Assembly (NCBI GenBank): GCA_000442125.1
Contig: KE546971.1
Location: forward strand, 64,583-128,582
Direction: 5' to 3'
Length of the DNA stretch: 64,000 nucleotides
Source: Opeltia flavorubescens
Lineage: Eukaryota; Ascomycota; Lecanoromycetes; Teloschistales; Teloschistaceae
The notes under the pieces were generated by a model. It made no database searches. It was not told the origin of the DNA and saw only the letters and a list, made by a program, of their open reading frames with translations. The position numbers were made by a program, and so were the translations under genes. Below are positions 33,772-44,285 of the stretch, piece after piece (position 1 is the first letter of the stretch; the number at the start of each line of letters is the position of its first letter).

Positions 33772-35952
33772 ATGAATGGGGTCACACTGCCCTTCAAAAT
33801 GCAGAATCATCTAGATTTGACGCCAGAAAGGGCAGCTGACCCTCCTCAACCTCACGCTCCTCTTATGCTCCCTGACAGCCTTCTGGGTCACAGCCAAGCA
33901 ATTCCTAAAGAAATAGAAGGTGAATGGATAGCGACGTCATCCATGATTGCCTTGGCACTCAAGACGCGAGCGTGCAATACCCATGAGAATTGCGATGGCA
34001 GCTGCTCGAATGTCCTCCCTTTTAATTTTCCCTGGATTTCTCTCATTGTGAATTTTGTGTCCATGCTCATGGACGCTGCGCCGCTTATTCAAAGCACTTA
34101 TGTTTCTCAACATCGTGATGCCGGATGGGTGGATCAACAGAATCTTCCATGCTATCAATATTCTCCCATCAATAGCCTTGGAGGTGAGATTCGCCTCGTG
34201 AAGGTGAAGAAGGGATTCTTTCGCTCAGATGTGGTCGAATGCGAGATCGTGGCCACATATCTGGATCAAAGCAAAGGTTACCAGGCACTGTCCTACTGTT
34301 GGGGTTCTTCTGACATGAGAAATGTCATGCTCATTGACGGGAAACGATATTTCATCAATGACTCTTTGAATGCTGCGCTAAAAGCTTTCCGGGAGATTCA
34401 CCAGCAAGGATGTCTTCTCTGGTCGGACTACATATCGATCAACCAAGCTAACAAGGTGGAATTGAACGAACAAGTGCTTTTGATGAGAAGAATCTATACA
34501 GAAGCGGCTAGTACTTTTGTATATCTAGGTCCTACTAATGATACTTGGTCATTGGGACTTGATCTCATGATTTTGCTCGGTATTACTCAGAGCCTCTTGA
34601 AAAGCGGGATGATCTCTAGCGACATGGTCTGGCTGCCTCCTGAAGAACATCCATGTTGGGTAGAGTATTTGAGCACTTTCAACAAGCCATGGTTCTCCCG
34701 AACCTGGATCTTGCAGGAGATCGTGCTATCCAAAAACGCCACCATGTGCATGGGTCGACTACAGTTTTCTTGGAAGTTGTTCGAGATATCCTTCCATTTT
34801 CTGAATGACCAGGGTTTCATGTGGAACATAGACTATAATTCTCCATTCCTAAACAGCGTTGAAGGCTTCTACAATTTCAGAAATATACTTGAAATTCGAA
34901 AGATTGCAAAATCGCCAGATGCTTCTTCACTTCTCAGGGTATTAAGGGCTACTAGAAGTCTTGAGGTATCAGACCCACGGGACAAGATAATTGCTGTACT
35001 TGGGCTTGTTGGTGAACTCGATGAACAGTTGAAGTCTTTGAGTAATTACGAATTGACAACCGCTCAAGTCTTTCATCAAGCCGCATTGTATCTTATGGGA
35101 GACGGTAATGCCGTTGAAGTCTTAGGGCATGCAGGTTTACAGCGACAAGCGGGTGTGCGTGATATACCTTCATGGGTTCCGGATTGGTACGTAGACAACA
35201 TGAACCTCAATCGGCGACCCTTAACGCTCCTCAAGCGGACACAATTCAATGCAGGCAGTCCGTATGGCGTCTGCCTACCTGTGGGTACAGAAGATACTAC
35301 ATACCCTCGGGAGCTTCTGGTCACGGGCGTCTGCCATCATAAAATCGTTGATATGTCTCAGCCATGTTCCGGTGGCACGGAGGACTTCCTAATTGATGGG
35401 TACGTCGCCGTACTCAATGAAGCCCAAAACTGCTTGACCCGTGGGCGAAGACTGGTATACGATGATGTTGAGGAAGCTTTCGCCCGTACTGTGCTAGTCA
35501 ACCATCTCTATCAGGGTGGTGATGCGACACCCGCAAACACGTCCATTGAAGACCTGATACCAACATTTCGAGCGGCGCTACAGCGTATGGTTGGAAATCT
35601 TGGACAGCCATTCGGAAGGCTGATAGAAGGCCGCAAAAGAGACGCAATACAGACATGTATTTATCAGATCTGTGAAGCGTTGAGCGGTCGCCGATTTGCG
35701 ATTACAGATACAGGGTACATGAGCCTGGTTCCTAGTTGCGCAGAAGTTGGTGATGCGGTGGCAATCCTATTTGGCTTCAAAACGCCTTTCACTATCAGGA
35801 TTATAGGCGAATGTGGGCAAGGCGAAGATGTAGAGAAGCGAGTGTATGCACAATTAGTTGGCGATGCCTATATGCATGGTGTAATGGAGGGTGAGGCAGT
35901 AAAAGAAGCCTCAGTCACAGATTTGCCTATCAATGAGATCGTCCTCGTTTAG
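33772..35952 (+). CDS. HET-domain protein (726 aa), motif-variant
   Basis: Single exon. An N-terminal extension of ~165 residues contains a hydrophobic stretch (FNFPWISLIVNFVSMLMDAA). The HET domain starts with YQALSYCWGSS at ~172. The usual LWIDAICINQ motif is altered to LLWSDYISINQAN at ~217, FVYLGPTND follows, and WFSRTWILQEIVLS stands at ~305. The rest is a typical C-terminal region with LRATRSLEVSDPRDKIIAVLGLV and IPSWVPDW, ending in the conserved HGVMEGEAVK. The frame is complete, so the protein is probably expressed. The changed central motif may alter activity; this is inference only. Confidence 0.88.
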   Translation: MNGVTLPFKMQNHLDLTPERAADPPQPHAPLMLPDSLLGHSQAIPKEIEGEWIATSSMIALALKTRACNTHENCDGSCSNVLPFNFPWISLIVNFVSMLMDAAPLIQSTYVSQHRDAGWVDQQNLPCYQYSPINSLGGEIRLVKVKKGFFRSDVVECEIVATYLDQSKGYQALSYCWGSSDMRNVMLIDGKRYFINDSLNAALKAFREIHQQGCLLWSDYISINQANKVELNEQVLLMRRIYTEAASTFVYLGPTNDTWSLGLDLMILLGITQSLLKSGMISSDMVWLPPEEHPCWVEYLSTFNKPWFSRTWILQEIVLSKNATMCMGRLQFSWKLFEISFHFLNDQGFMWNIDYNSPFLNSVEGFYNFRNILEIRKIAKSPDASSLLRVLRATRSLEVSDPRDKIIAVLGLVGELDEQLKSLSNYELTTAQVFHQAALYLMGDGNAVEVLGHAGLQRQAGVRDIPSWVPDWYVDNMNLNRRPLTLLKRTQFNAGSPYGVCLPVGTEDTTYPRELLVTGVCHHKIVDMSQPCSGGTEDFLIDGYVAVLNEAQNCLTRGRRLVYDDVEEAFARTVLVNHLYQGGDATPANTSIEDLIPTFRAALQRMVGNLGQPFGRLIEGRKRDAIQTCIYQICEALSGRRFAITDTGYMSLVPSCAEVGDAVAILFGFKTPFTIRIIGECGQGEDVEKRVYAQLVGDAYMHGVMEGEAVKEASVTDLPINEIVLV

Positions 35953-37335
35953 AAATACATTTCAAATGTTGACTTACTATACAAGAGAACACTGAACACA
36001 GATACGATCAAATTCCTTCTTCTTAAAGAGTTCATATGCCCAGGAGTTAACTACTCAGTCACTGCTGGCGCTTAATCTAATTCTCATACCTGAGGAGCAT
36101 TGACTAGAAATGTATGATGTTATCGAGGGAAGGCTGCGAGGAGACCTCAGGTATGCAAGCTTGCAAAATGCTAATTCCAAAAACAATACTTTCCCTTGCT
36201 GATTTGATCGAGACAGATATAGCTACCACAGGCTGCGAAAGGATGCTATACGCATAGTCGAGATTGTTACGGGCGTAATCACTGCGAGAATACTCGCTAC
36301 GGCAACATTCCTCAGAGGAGTTCAGATTACACATTGTTTCCCAGAAGCCTAGTAGCGGTCTTAAAACCAAATGGTGAATGAATTGAGCTAGTATCCAATT
36401 GGTTTTAATAACTATTGAGAACCATGGTGAGTTAAGTGATAATGACCTGTGATGCAGTAGACAGTCAATTTATTATTCTTTAGGAGTCATACAATATCTC
36501 GGATTGATAATCTGTGTAGCCCCGAAGAGCGAAACGAATCTAGTGAGCTCGCAGGAATCAAGAAACATTCGTTCTTTTAAGAAGAACGAAACGTAGCACT
36601 GTAAATTCTCCTACTCTTTATTTACATTACCCCTTCGTACAGAACTAGAGCTGCACTACTCTGTCTATTGCTAGAGATACGACGCCAAAGAGCTAAAAAT
36701 TACCTCAATTAATAGCCTTTAATCTCAAATACTGCAAGTACAGAAAATAGGAAATTTAAAGCATAGATAAGAGTAAATATTCAATCTTCCACTGAAAGAT
36801 TGGCAGTGAATCTCGTAAAGAAATGTGCAGCTAATATGAGTGGGAGGGAAGCTTTTCCAACAGCCTAGATTACTGGAAGCTGGCCCAAATGAAGAGCTTA
36901 ATACCGCGGCCTTTGGAAAGCAGTCTTATATTTGTGAATCGTGCGCAATGAAGAGAACAAAATCGACATTATTTTTCGAATGCGCATAGCCTCCACGAGT
37001 AATCTTGATACTCCTCTGTGCCATCTACATCCGTGAGAATAGTCATGGGTTTTTTCTCTATTTACAAAGCAACGGTTTTTACACCTCTTAGCGAGTTGAA
37101 CATCAATTCAGATCATAATTGATGAAAAAATCTTCTTACTCCATGCTTCATATTCGAGAGGGGTTCCTTACAGATCTAAGGCGCTCAATAAGGAAGGAGA
37201 AGAAGTACGATAAACCCTGCTGCAGCTTGGCGGCCTGGAGCCTAGAGCCTGAAGCCTGGAGGCTTGTCAATCACCCCTCGACGAAACCATATCGGCAGAA
37301 AACCTCCAAATCCAAAAAAGAAATACAATATCTCC
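35953..37335. other. AT-rich gene-free region
   Basis: No coding feature from the HET gene to the next start. Between 36350 and 37100 the sequence is distinctly AT-rich with stops in all frames, compatible with an old mutated repeat, but no element could be named. A short perfect inverted repeat lies at 36568-36590 (listed separately). The last 200 bases before 37336 form the leader of the next gene. Confidence 0.45.
36568..36590. repeat. Perfect 9-bp inverted repeat with 5-nt loop
   Basis: TTCGTTCTT at 36568-36576 is the exact reverse complement of AAGAACGAA at 36582-36590, with a 5-nt spacer. It could form a hairpin. It is not next to a gene end, so a terminator role is not suggested; it may be a remnant of a repeat terminus or chance. 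Confidence 0.5.
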
Positions 37336-38766
37336 ATGGCAAATCCTACAATCCACCGAAGCTTCACCGTAAAATCCGGCAACCTTTGCTACGGTCAACT
37401 CCACAACATATGGCAAGGCGCCTCCGTCGAGCGCACACAGGGCCTACCAGCTGTCCCACCCACAGTAAGCGGTACCGTCAGGACACACAAGCTCAATCAC
37501 AATGTTCCCGCTCTGAATGGGACCTGGAACGCCTTCCAGCTCATCGACACAAACAAAGCGCGTTGTACTGGATGGTTCGTCGCACACGAATCCGTCAACG
37601 TACCCCAAGAGCTAGACAAAATCCTCCGCGTCTCAGGATCCCCATACGAGGAAGACAGCGGCAGCAGCGTCAATGACGAGAGAACGGCAGCCGAAGGTAT
37701 TCTTGTCATCAATCGGTATGACTGGGGCTGGTACGATGAGCGAGGACGAGATGAAGTGGGAACGCAGGGTAGTCACGATGAGTTCGACCCAGCGACTTTC
37801 GTCTTGAGAGAAGCGGCTGGATTAGTAGATTACGAAGAAGCGAAAGCTGAGGTGGAGTTCTGGAAGCAGCAACCCCCGGACAGTCGCGACCAGGAACACC
37901 GTCCGCATGGGCTGTGGATGGACATTGTGAATGGGGAGTATAAATTCGGGCGTTTCGGCTTTAATGAGGATCACAGCGCAGCAAGGTCATTTCTGCTATT
38001 CACCATACATACCGAATTCACGCACACTGTCATTGCTGGGATGCAGCAACCCTTGCGGAAATTCGAGACGCACGAAGAACGTTTTGAGCGTCGATTACGA
38101 GAAGGCTATGATTTCCGAGGAATGAAAACACTTTCCACCGAATCAAATTCGGCTCACAAGCCTGCAGAAACACAATGGCTGGGTCCATATGCAGAAAGCG
38201 AACGTTTATTCCTGACGGCCGACATCGAGGCAGTGCTGCAGCAATGCGCAAATGGACGGGGACCAGTGGATTCTTGGAGACAGCGCGTTGAAGTATTGTT
38301 AAATGAGATGTTCATGAGCTACTTGGAGAAATTCATCGTACCCGCCGGTAAATCATTCGATACAGTGCTCGCAGCTGCCGGAGCTTCGACGCCGCAGCGC
38401 CATAAAGCCAATACCTTGGATTACTATCTCTACAACCTCTTGACACGGCCTCATTGTGATCCGCTTACGGAATGGGAGATCGCGGCATGGGATATCCATG
38501 GTGTAGCAGAACGTGTACGAGCGTTCCTATTGGCCCGTAGCGGAGAAGAACGTGATAGTCTATTTGAAGACAACGATGCCATATTTGGATTGTGTCGCTA
38601 TCTTGGAATCGTTCTGGGGCAAGTTCTGGGGATAGCTGATGAGGGATCCGTCGACTCTTACCGTAATAAGATTATGCCTTCGGAGATCCGAATTTCAATC
38701 GCAATCCAGGAAAAATATATTGCTCTATTCCGGTTCTCGAGGGTGTTTTGGGATGGGAGTGAATGA
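37336..38766 (+). CDS. Hypothetical protein, 476 aa, family not recognised
   Basis: Single exon. I choose the ATG at 37336 (MANPTIHRSFTV), because the frame upstream has no ATG. There is no signal peptide or membrane helix, so the protein is probably cytosolic. It is rich in acidic and aromatic residues, with blocks such as GTWNAFQLIDTNKARCTGWF, NRYDWGWYDERGRDE, HGLWMDIVNGEYKFGRFGF and a helical C-terminal half (CDPLTEWEIAAWDIHGVAERVR). The composition and codon use look like a real gene of intact length. I recognise no catalytic or binding motif. It converges with the zinc-ribbon/alkyltransferase-like gene (187 bp apart). Confidence 0.75.
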   Translation: MANPTIHRSFTVKSGNLCYGQLHNIWQGASVERTQGLPAVPPTVSGTVRTHKLNHNVPALNGTWNAFQLIDTNKARCTGWFVAHESVNVPQELDKILRVSGSPYEEDSGSSVNDERTAAEGILVINRYDWGWYDERGRDEVGTQGSHDEFDPATFVLREAAGLVDYEEAKAEVEFWKQQPPDSRDQEHRPHGLWMDIVNGEYKFGRFGFNEDHSAARSFLLFTIHTEFTHTVIAGMQQPLRKFETHEERFERRLREGYDFRGMKTLSTESNSAHKPAETQWLGPYAESERLFLTADIEAVLQQCANGRGPVDSWRQRVEVLLNEMFMSYLEKFIVPAGKSFDTVLAAAGASTPQRHKANTLDYYLYNLLTRPHCDPLTEWEIAAWDIHGVAERVRAFLLARSGEERDSLFEDNDAIFGLCRYLGIVLGQVLGIADEGSVDSYRNKIMPSEIRISIAIQEKYIALFRFSRVFWDGSE

Positions 38767-38953
38767 ACGAGCAAAACGCCATATTACATGTAGATTCACT
38801 AGAGGTGCGGGAAGAGTAGATGGATGGGTGGGATGTATACATGGATTTTCAACTCGGAATAATATGGAATAGATTACCTGGTTATCATCGACGTGATGGC
38901 ATTTTGAAGGCACTAATCCCCCTGCAGATGAACAGACCTCGTAGAAATCCATC

Positions 38954-39496
38954 TCAGAAAGAACGAAACGCCGCACCACAAACCCTCCCATTCTTATCAA
39001 ACCTCACCCCTTCCCTTCGAAGCAGCGCCATACTATCCTCCTCATCGCCAAAACACCGACCTTTACTAGCCACACACCCTCCTGTTCCAAAATCCACAAC
39101 CCTATGCACAGGAACCTCCTCCCAAACATTATTCTCCAGAGCCGCCAAAACATGATCCCTCCCAGTAATCTGAAACCTACTATTCATGAAATCCTTAATA
39201 GCCGCCACGGTGGTATATTCGCCCTCCGGCACCAAAGTAATCAGCAGCAATATGCGTTTTCGTATCTTCGAAAGCTGGGAGTTGGCAATCGATGCACGCA
39301 CGTCGGTGAGATGGTCGTCACGGTGGAAACGCGCGTCCGGGTCTTCAGGGATAGATTGGGCACAGGAACATGGATATTGGCGTATGGGGTGAAGTGTGCG
39401 ACAAGTCGGACACCAGGAAAAGCTGGCGTTGAAAGGCTTGGAGAGGTGTAATCCGCAATTTGAGCAGTGGGCGAGGCAGACTTCTGGGGGATCCAT
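38954..39496 (-). CDS. Zinc-ribbon plus alkyltransferase-like (ATL/MGMT C-terminal type) protein
   Basis: Single exon, 180 aa. Residues 11-32 form a CxxC...CxxC zinc ribbon (Cys11, Cys14, Cys29, Cys32), with an extra CSC at 43-45. Residues ~85-175 match the DNA-binding domain of O6-alkylguanine alkyltransferases and ATL proteins: LVPEGEYTTVAAI at 88-100, ITGRDHVLAALENN at 110-123 (the recognition helix region), EEVPVHRVV at 126-134 and LLRREGVRFDKNGRV at 158-172. The acceptor Cys of PCHRV is Val130, so it should not remove alkyl groups itself. As in known ATL proteins it may flag alkylated guanine for excision repair. The zinc-ribbon fusion is unusual compared with the ~100-aa fungal ATLs I know of. 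Confidence 0.72.
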   Translation of the reverse strand: MDPPEVCLAHCSNCGLHLSKPFNASFSWCPTCRTLHPIRQYPCSCAQSIPEDPDARFHRDDHLTDVRASIANSQLSKIRKRILLLITLVPEGEYTTVAAIKDFMNSRFQITGRDHVLAALENNVWEEVPVHRVVDFGTGGCVASKGRCFGDEEDSMALLRREGVRFDKNGRVCGAAFRSF

Positions 39497-40657
39497 TGTC
39501 CCAATAGATGGAGTAAAATGTTTGAACTGGGGAATAAAATGCTAAAACCTCAACAGGAAAGACTTGATTTTATCTTGAAAAATGGTGGTGGGGAAATTCG
39601 GTGGCTGGGTATGGTCGCCCAGGTGTGCCAGATTGCCATAACTTTTGATAATGAAAAGTCACGAACTAAGGAACCACGAACAATCCTAAGGTCGAGATTG
39701 AAGAATTCATCCATGTCACCTCATCCCAGCAAGTGTACACTTATGAACTTGATTCAGTCAACAAACCCTGCACGACTAAGAGGACCGACCTTCAGGTCTT
39801 TGTCCTAGTTTACCGATAGTATTCACGAAAACACTCTATGCAGTAATGGAACTTCACGTCAATTTTCGTCTATGGCATACAAAAAGATCGACCAATAATT
39901 GTAAGAGTTGTTGACGGTATTTGATCCAGGGAGAAGAAGTATACACTACGGCTAAGAAGTAGACCAATCACATCAATCCAGCACTGGTGCCAGTGGGAAA
40001 CTTGTGGGCAATGGCAACGATATCTATAATCAAACAAAGTTGCAAGAGAATAGATCATTCGTTGTTTCTGGAGCGGAACCTCAGGAGCTGGAGGATGAAG
40101 AGTGATCGAAATCCACTAGCGCTTAATTAGGTATAGTGACGTTTACATTTATCTTCAGAACTCAAGGCTGTATGACAAACCTCTAATTAAGCCGGCATAT
40201 CTCGGATTATTCCTGTCACAAGACATGTCTCGTTATCCTAAGCTCACGAAACTAATCTTTTGACGGTCTTTCAGGTTGAACATTTATTCCCCGAATCTGA
40301 CAGGGTTGCCAATTCTGCGAATGATCAAGCCATTAACTAGGTCTGCATCAACTTTTGTGATTGCGTACAACGTCCTGAATGCTGGGGCTATCGAATTGGA
40401 GGAGCATGGTGCAATAGTGCGGAAAGAGTAGGACGAGATGTGTTAACAGCTCGGATGTCTACATGAAAAGTGCGGAACAATTTTTGTGCTCGTTTATGGC
40501 CTTCTTCAGACTAGCAATGGACTATCAGACCTACAGTATAGACGACGATGTGGACTAGTAAGATCTCGACTAAGTATTGATCCAAATACCTGCTCGAACA
40601 GATACTCCTTTACAGCGGGGAGTTGGAATCATTGAACGGCGGCCACGCCCAGATACA
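39497..40657. other. Intergenic region, nothing recognised
   Basis: Between divergent genes, so it should hold two promoters. The open frame upstream of 40658 in the HET reading frame has no ATG and is treated as leader. Confidence 0.45.
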
Positions 40658-42655
40658 ATGACAGAAAATATCACATTCGCTCAAGCTACAGAAAAGGTTT
40701 CAATGGACCCCATCTCGGCCCCTATGAATTTCTCTCAGGACCAATTGATCAGGCGGGAAAACTCTCCTTTTGAAATGATCAGATCATGGCTAGCGCAGTG
40801 TTCGGAACTGCATGGCGCCGAATGCAACAAATACGTATCAGAATCCTTACGCCCGCCATGGGGCATTCGTGATTTCAGAATGATCGACGTTGAACAAGTA
40901 TGCTTGGTGAAGACGCCCAAAGGATGTGAATATGTCACCTTGAGTTATGTTTGGGGCGCCATACCCACCTTGACGGCTGACAAAAGCAATGTTACAGAAC
41001 TGGAAAAGCCAGGGAAGCTCAAAGCTTTAGCCGCTGAATTACCCGGCACTATTAGGGACGCCATTGATCTGGTCAGGATTATTGGGTATCGGTACTTGTG
41101 GGTGGATCGGTTGTGTATCGTGCAAGACGACAGAATCAACGTACAGGCCCACATTTGGACTATGGATCAGATCTACGGCTATGCCGATCTATCAATCATT
41201 GCAGCCGACGGAGATAATGCGGATGTGGGACTATCAAGGATCAGACCTCTGATCATCAGTAGTCACCAGCAAGCGACCTCCCCGTTTGGAGCAACCACGC
41301 GCAAAGGAATCGAGCCTGATTTGCATACGCTACTCAACGCATCCACGTATCGGCACAGAGCATGGACGTTCCAAGAGGAGTTCTTTGCAAGGAAGAAGCT
41401 TATCTTTATTGATGATCAAGTCTTCTTGAAGTGTGGTAAAGGGATGTGGCGAGAAGACAATATCTACGGATCACATGCGACCTTGTCTCCGACCGCTTGC
41501 TGGCTGGATCACGGCCGGCTCCACCCAGATATATACATCGGATATCACGGGGTGGTCCAAGGCTTTGCATTCAGGGAACTTAGCTACCCATTGGACGCGA
41601 TGAACGCGTTTGCTGGTGTATCAAATCACGTGTCGGAGGTATTCGGCGCTAGGATGAAATATGGCCTTCCGAACTCGGTTTTCGACTGGGCGATGCTATG
41701 GAGAACGCAAAATCCGCTTAAGCAAAGGGAAACCAAAGATTTGTCATTCCCATCCTGGTCATGGATTGGCTGGGAGGGAAATATCGAACTACCTCAGCTC
41801 GAGCGGACGATCCCGATGAGCGCAGATGAGACTATGCAGCAATGGCTGACGGACCATACGTGGATTGTATGGTATCAATGGAGTCCGTCACTCGTGGCAT
41901 TGCTATGGGCTGTCCACGACGAACGAAACCACGAGGCGCGGGAGAAATACCCCTCGATCGGTTACAGATACAGTAACACTATTGATCCATTCGGTAGGAG
42001 AAAACATCGCTTCCACGTCAAAGGTAAACCTTGGGATCACGCATCGATGTCTTTAGCAGACATGGAATTCCTCAATGATCCCGACTTAGAATCATCTCCA
42101 CAAGCCACTTCCGGCCAACTGCTTCTCTTCTGGACTATATCAGCCAAATTTTTCCTCCAAAGCAACCAAGGGAGATTTACTTATCATCAGGACCTAAACA
42201 TGGAGGAGTACGGGGTAACAACCCCTGGAACTTGGGGCATTCTAGACCAATGGGGAATCGGCTGCGGATACATAATCCCCAACGAGGAAGCAAATACCAC
42301 GCAAGCCGGTTCAATAGACGGCGAGAATACGTACGAGTTGATTGCCCTCTCCGATGCAGAGAGCAAACCTGAAAGCATTTCAAGGTACGAGCTTGATGTT
42401 CAAACAGTGTCAGCACAGATTATGCCCGAGCACATGGATAGGCAAACCGCAAAAGATGCACGACGACAAGTAATCATTGATACCAATCTAGATGACGAAG
42501 CAGGATCTTCATCTGGGTGGGATCTATACAATGTTATGCTCATCAGCTGGGACGGACCTATTGCAAAAAGAAAAGGCATGGGTAAAATTGTCAATAGAGC
42601 TATGTGGAACAGTCTCGACCCTGGTCCGGTATGGAAACCCATATTACTGGGCTAG
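40658..42655 (+). CDS. HET-domain protein (665 aa), 'Tol/HET-6-like' arrangement
   Basis: Single exon. The first ATG in the frame is at 40658 (MTENITFAQATEK). The HET domain begins at ~residue 90 with YVTLSYVWGA. It continues with LPGTIRDAIDLVRIIGYRYL, WVDRLCIVQDD, IYGYADLSIIAADG and the block YRHRAWTFQEEFF. The order 'LP.ti.dAi.....lg..YLWvD.lCI.QDd' is the subtype of longer HET proteins with a variable C-terminal beta-rich region. In this one the C-terminal half contains FPSWSWIGWEG and a last block GWDLYNVMLISWDGPIAKR. All core motifs are intact. Predicted to act in allorecognition cell death. Confidence 0.9.
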   Translation: MTENITFAQATEKVSMDPISAPMNFSQDQLIRRENSPFEMIRSWLAQCSELHGAECNKYVSESLRPPWGIRDFRMIDVEQVCLVKTPKGCEYVTLSYVWGAIPTLTADKSNVTELEKPGKLKALAAELPGTIRDAIDLVRIIGYRYLWVDRLCIVQDDRINVQAHIWTMDQIYGYADLSIIAADGDNADVGLSRIRPLIISSHQQATSPFGATTRKGIEPDLHTLLNASTYRHRAWTFQEEFFARKKLIFIDDQVFLKCGKGMWREDNIYGSHATLSPTACWLDHGRLHPDIYIGYHGVVQGFAFRELSYPLDAMNAFAGVSNHVSEVFGARMKYGLPNSVFDWAMLWRTQNPLKQRETKDLSFPSWSWIGWEGNIELPQLERTIPMSADETMQQWLTDHTWIVWYQWSPSLVALLWAVHDERNHEAREKYPSIGYRYSNTIDPFGRRKHRFHVKGKPWDHASMSLADMEFLNDPDLESSPQATSGQLLLFWTISAKFFLQSNQGRFTYHQDLNMEEYGVTTPGTWGILDQWGIGCGYIIPNEEANTTQAGSIDGENTYELIALSDAESKPESISRYELDVQTVSAQIMPEHMDRQTAKDARRQVIIDTNLDDEAGSSSGWDLYNVMLISWDGPIAKRKGMGKIVNRAMWNSLDPGPVWKPILLG

Positions 42656-43123
42656 CTGACAGATACGACTTGGAGATCGAAATAATTCAATCCGTAAATA
42701 CCAAAAATCGCCCTTTCCACCACCACGAGTGAAAGACTCAAAGCGGGCACTCGAAACATTACCAAAGCTTCAGCAGCAAACCCTTTCCAGCGCAATTCTG
42801 TTCCTCAATCCACTCATCATAAAACCTTCATCGCAGAGAAAAGGTCAAGTTCCGAGAACCAGCGTCGAAATTGGAAAAATTCACGGGGGAAACCGCATCA
42901 CAGCTGTATCTTGAAGACTCAAATTCAAGATGTGGCCGATGATTCGATCGATGCGATATGCGCCTTCAGAATGCATTTGGTGCGACCTTCACACCATATC
43001 TTGCCGCAATCTCCATCCGCCGAACCTCTCACCACCTCTCCAAACGTCCAAGGATTCCAGCGCATTACGCCATTTCTCCATCCATCTAGTCAAAAATTAT
43101 ATGACATATACATAACAAACTCC
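42656..43123. other. Intergenic region and leader of the small secreted protein
   Basis: No gene is supported. The downstream frame is open back to 42911 but starts there with a non-ATG codon and shows no coding character before the signal peptide at 43124. Confidence 0.5.
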
Positions 43124-43663
43124 ATGTCCCCAATCATCCTGCTCCTCACCTGTTACACCACCATAGCCCACTCCCAACCCCATCCCTCCACCTTCACTTT
43201 CACAACCACCACATCCTCCTCCCCCCTAATCCACGTCCCCACCCCCCACTGCTGGAACAACCCCTCCCGTTTCCGCCCGCTAATATTCCGCGACTGCCTC
43301 GCCATCATAACATCCATCACCGCCGACCCCATCCACTCCCCCGACACACCCCTAAAATTCAGCACCGACGCCACGCACTCGCCGGATATCCAGCTGCCCA
43401 AGTATTGGAAACTAGATGGTAACAGCTGTAGGATAGGGTTAGATCTCGCGCCTAGGCAGAGAGGGTACGATAGGACGACGTTAAGGGATATAGAGGATGC
43501 GGCGACGGCGATTGCGATAGATTGTGTGATCAAAGCGCCGCATCAGGGTGGGTATTGGCAGTTGGGGTGGCGGGATAGGTTGGGGGTGCTGATGAGTGGG
43601 AGGGCGGTTGGAGGGGGTTTTGAGTGGATGGGGAACGGGACCGAAGTTTGGGGGGAGGAGTGA
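43124..43663 (+). CDS. Small secreted protein of unknown function
   Basis: Single exon, 179 aa, starting at ATG 43124 with a signal peptide (MSPIILLLTCYTTIAHSQP). A Thr/Ser/Pro-rich stretch follows, then a core with HCWNNPSRFRPLIFRDCLAII, LPKYWKLDGNSCRIGLDL and IAIDCVIKAPHQGGYWQLGW. This four-cysteine pattern (CW, DCL, SCRIGLD, DCV) is that of a very common ascomycete family of secreted hypothetical proteins. No enzyme motif is visible. The N-terminal third has strong C bias and the C-terminal half strong G bias on the plus strand, as often seen in such genes. Confidence 0.72.
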   Translation: MSPIILLLTCYTTIAHSQPHPSTFTFTTTTSSSPLIHVPTPHCWNNPSRFRPLIFRDCLAIITSITADPIHSPDTPLKFSTDATHSPDIQLPKYWKLDGNSCRIGLDLAPRQRGYDRTTLRDIEDAATAIAIDCVIKAPHQGGYWQLGWRDRLGVLMSGRAVGGGFEWMGNGTEVWGEE

Positions 43664-44285
43664 GAGGTCGAGGATGTGGGTTTTTATTGAGGTTTATGGG
43701 CCCGAGGATCTTGCTTTACGAGTGATGGATTTGTGTCTGTTGTGCATTTTGCTGAATTTTTGTGTATATACGACATGGCCAAAAGTTAGCTATGTTGCGA
43801 AAAAAAGTAGCCTTTGGCGTTTGTAGCGTTATTGTCGGCTTCAGCGGAGAACTATCCGAATGTTTTTTGAGCGGTTTCCTTTCGCTAGCTGCAGACATGT
43901 CCCGGATATTTCGAACAGTACTTCTCGAAAAGAGGGTGTGGTAGCATAGCTCAAACATTTTGGCGTGATCGTAGCTCCATTCTATCGGGAAAAAAAAACA
44001 GCTGTTGTAAGCGCCTCTGCTTCGAGTCTTCAAAGGATGTGGATCACGGATGAACGTATGACTGTCTTCCGTCCCTTTTGCGTTTCTGTAGTACTGAAAA
44101 GTGAGTCTTGAGCAGAGAGGAGATAGAGACTGAAATGGACCGTTTACGGTGAAACGATTAGGACAACCTGTATTCGAGAGAAGTGTTGATTGATAACCCC
44201 TCTTGTAACCTTCTTAAATATACGTCACCGGGTATGGTTCACGGGACGTAGAAAGCGGCAGTACTATCCCGTGAACAGGAATCAG
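43664..44285. other. Intergenic region between convergent genes
   Basis: No gene recognised. The region holds the 3' flanks of the secreted protein gene and the HET gene. Confidence 0.45.

Noticed and set aside
37119-37676. Plus-strand 185-aa open frame rich in Arg and His
   Set aside because: It overlaps the 476-aa gene in another frame and has the composition of an out-of-frame reading.
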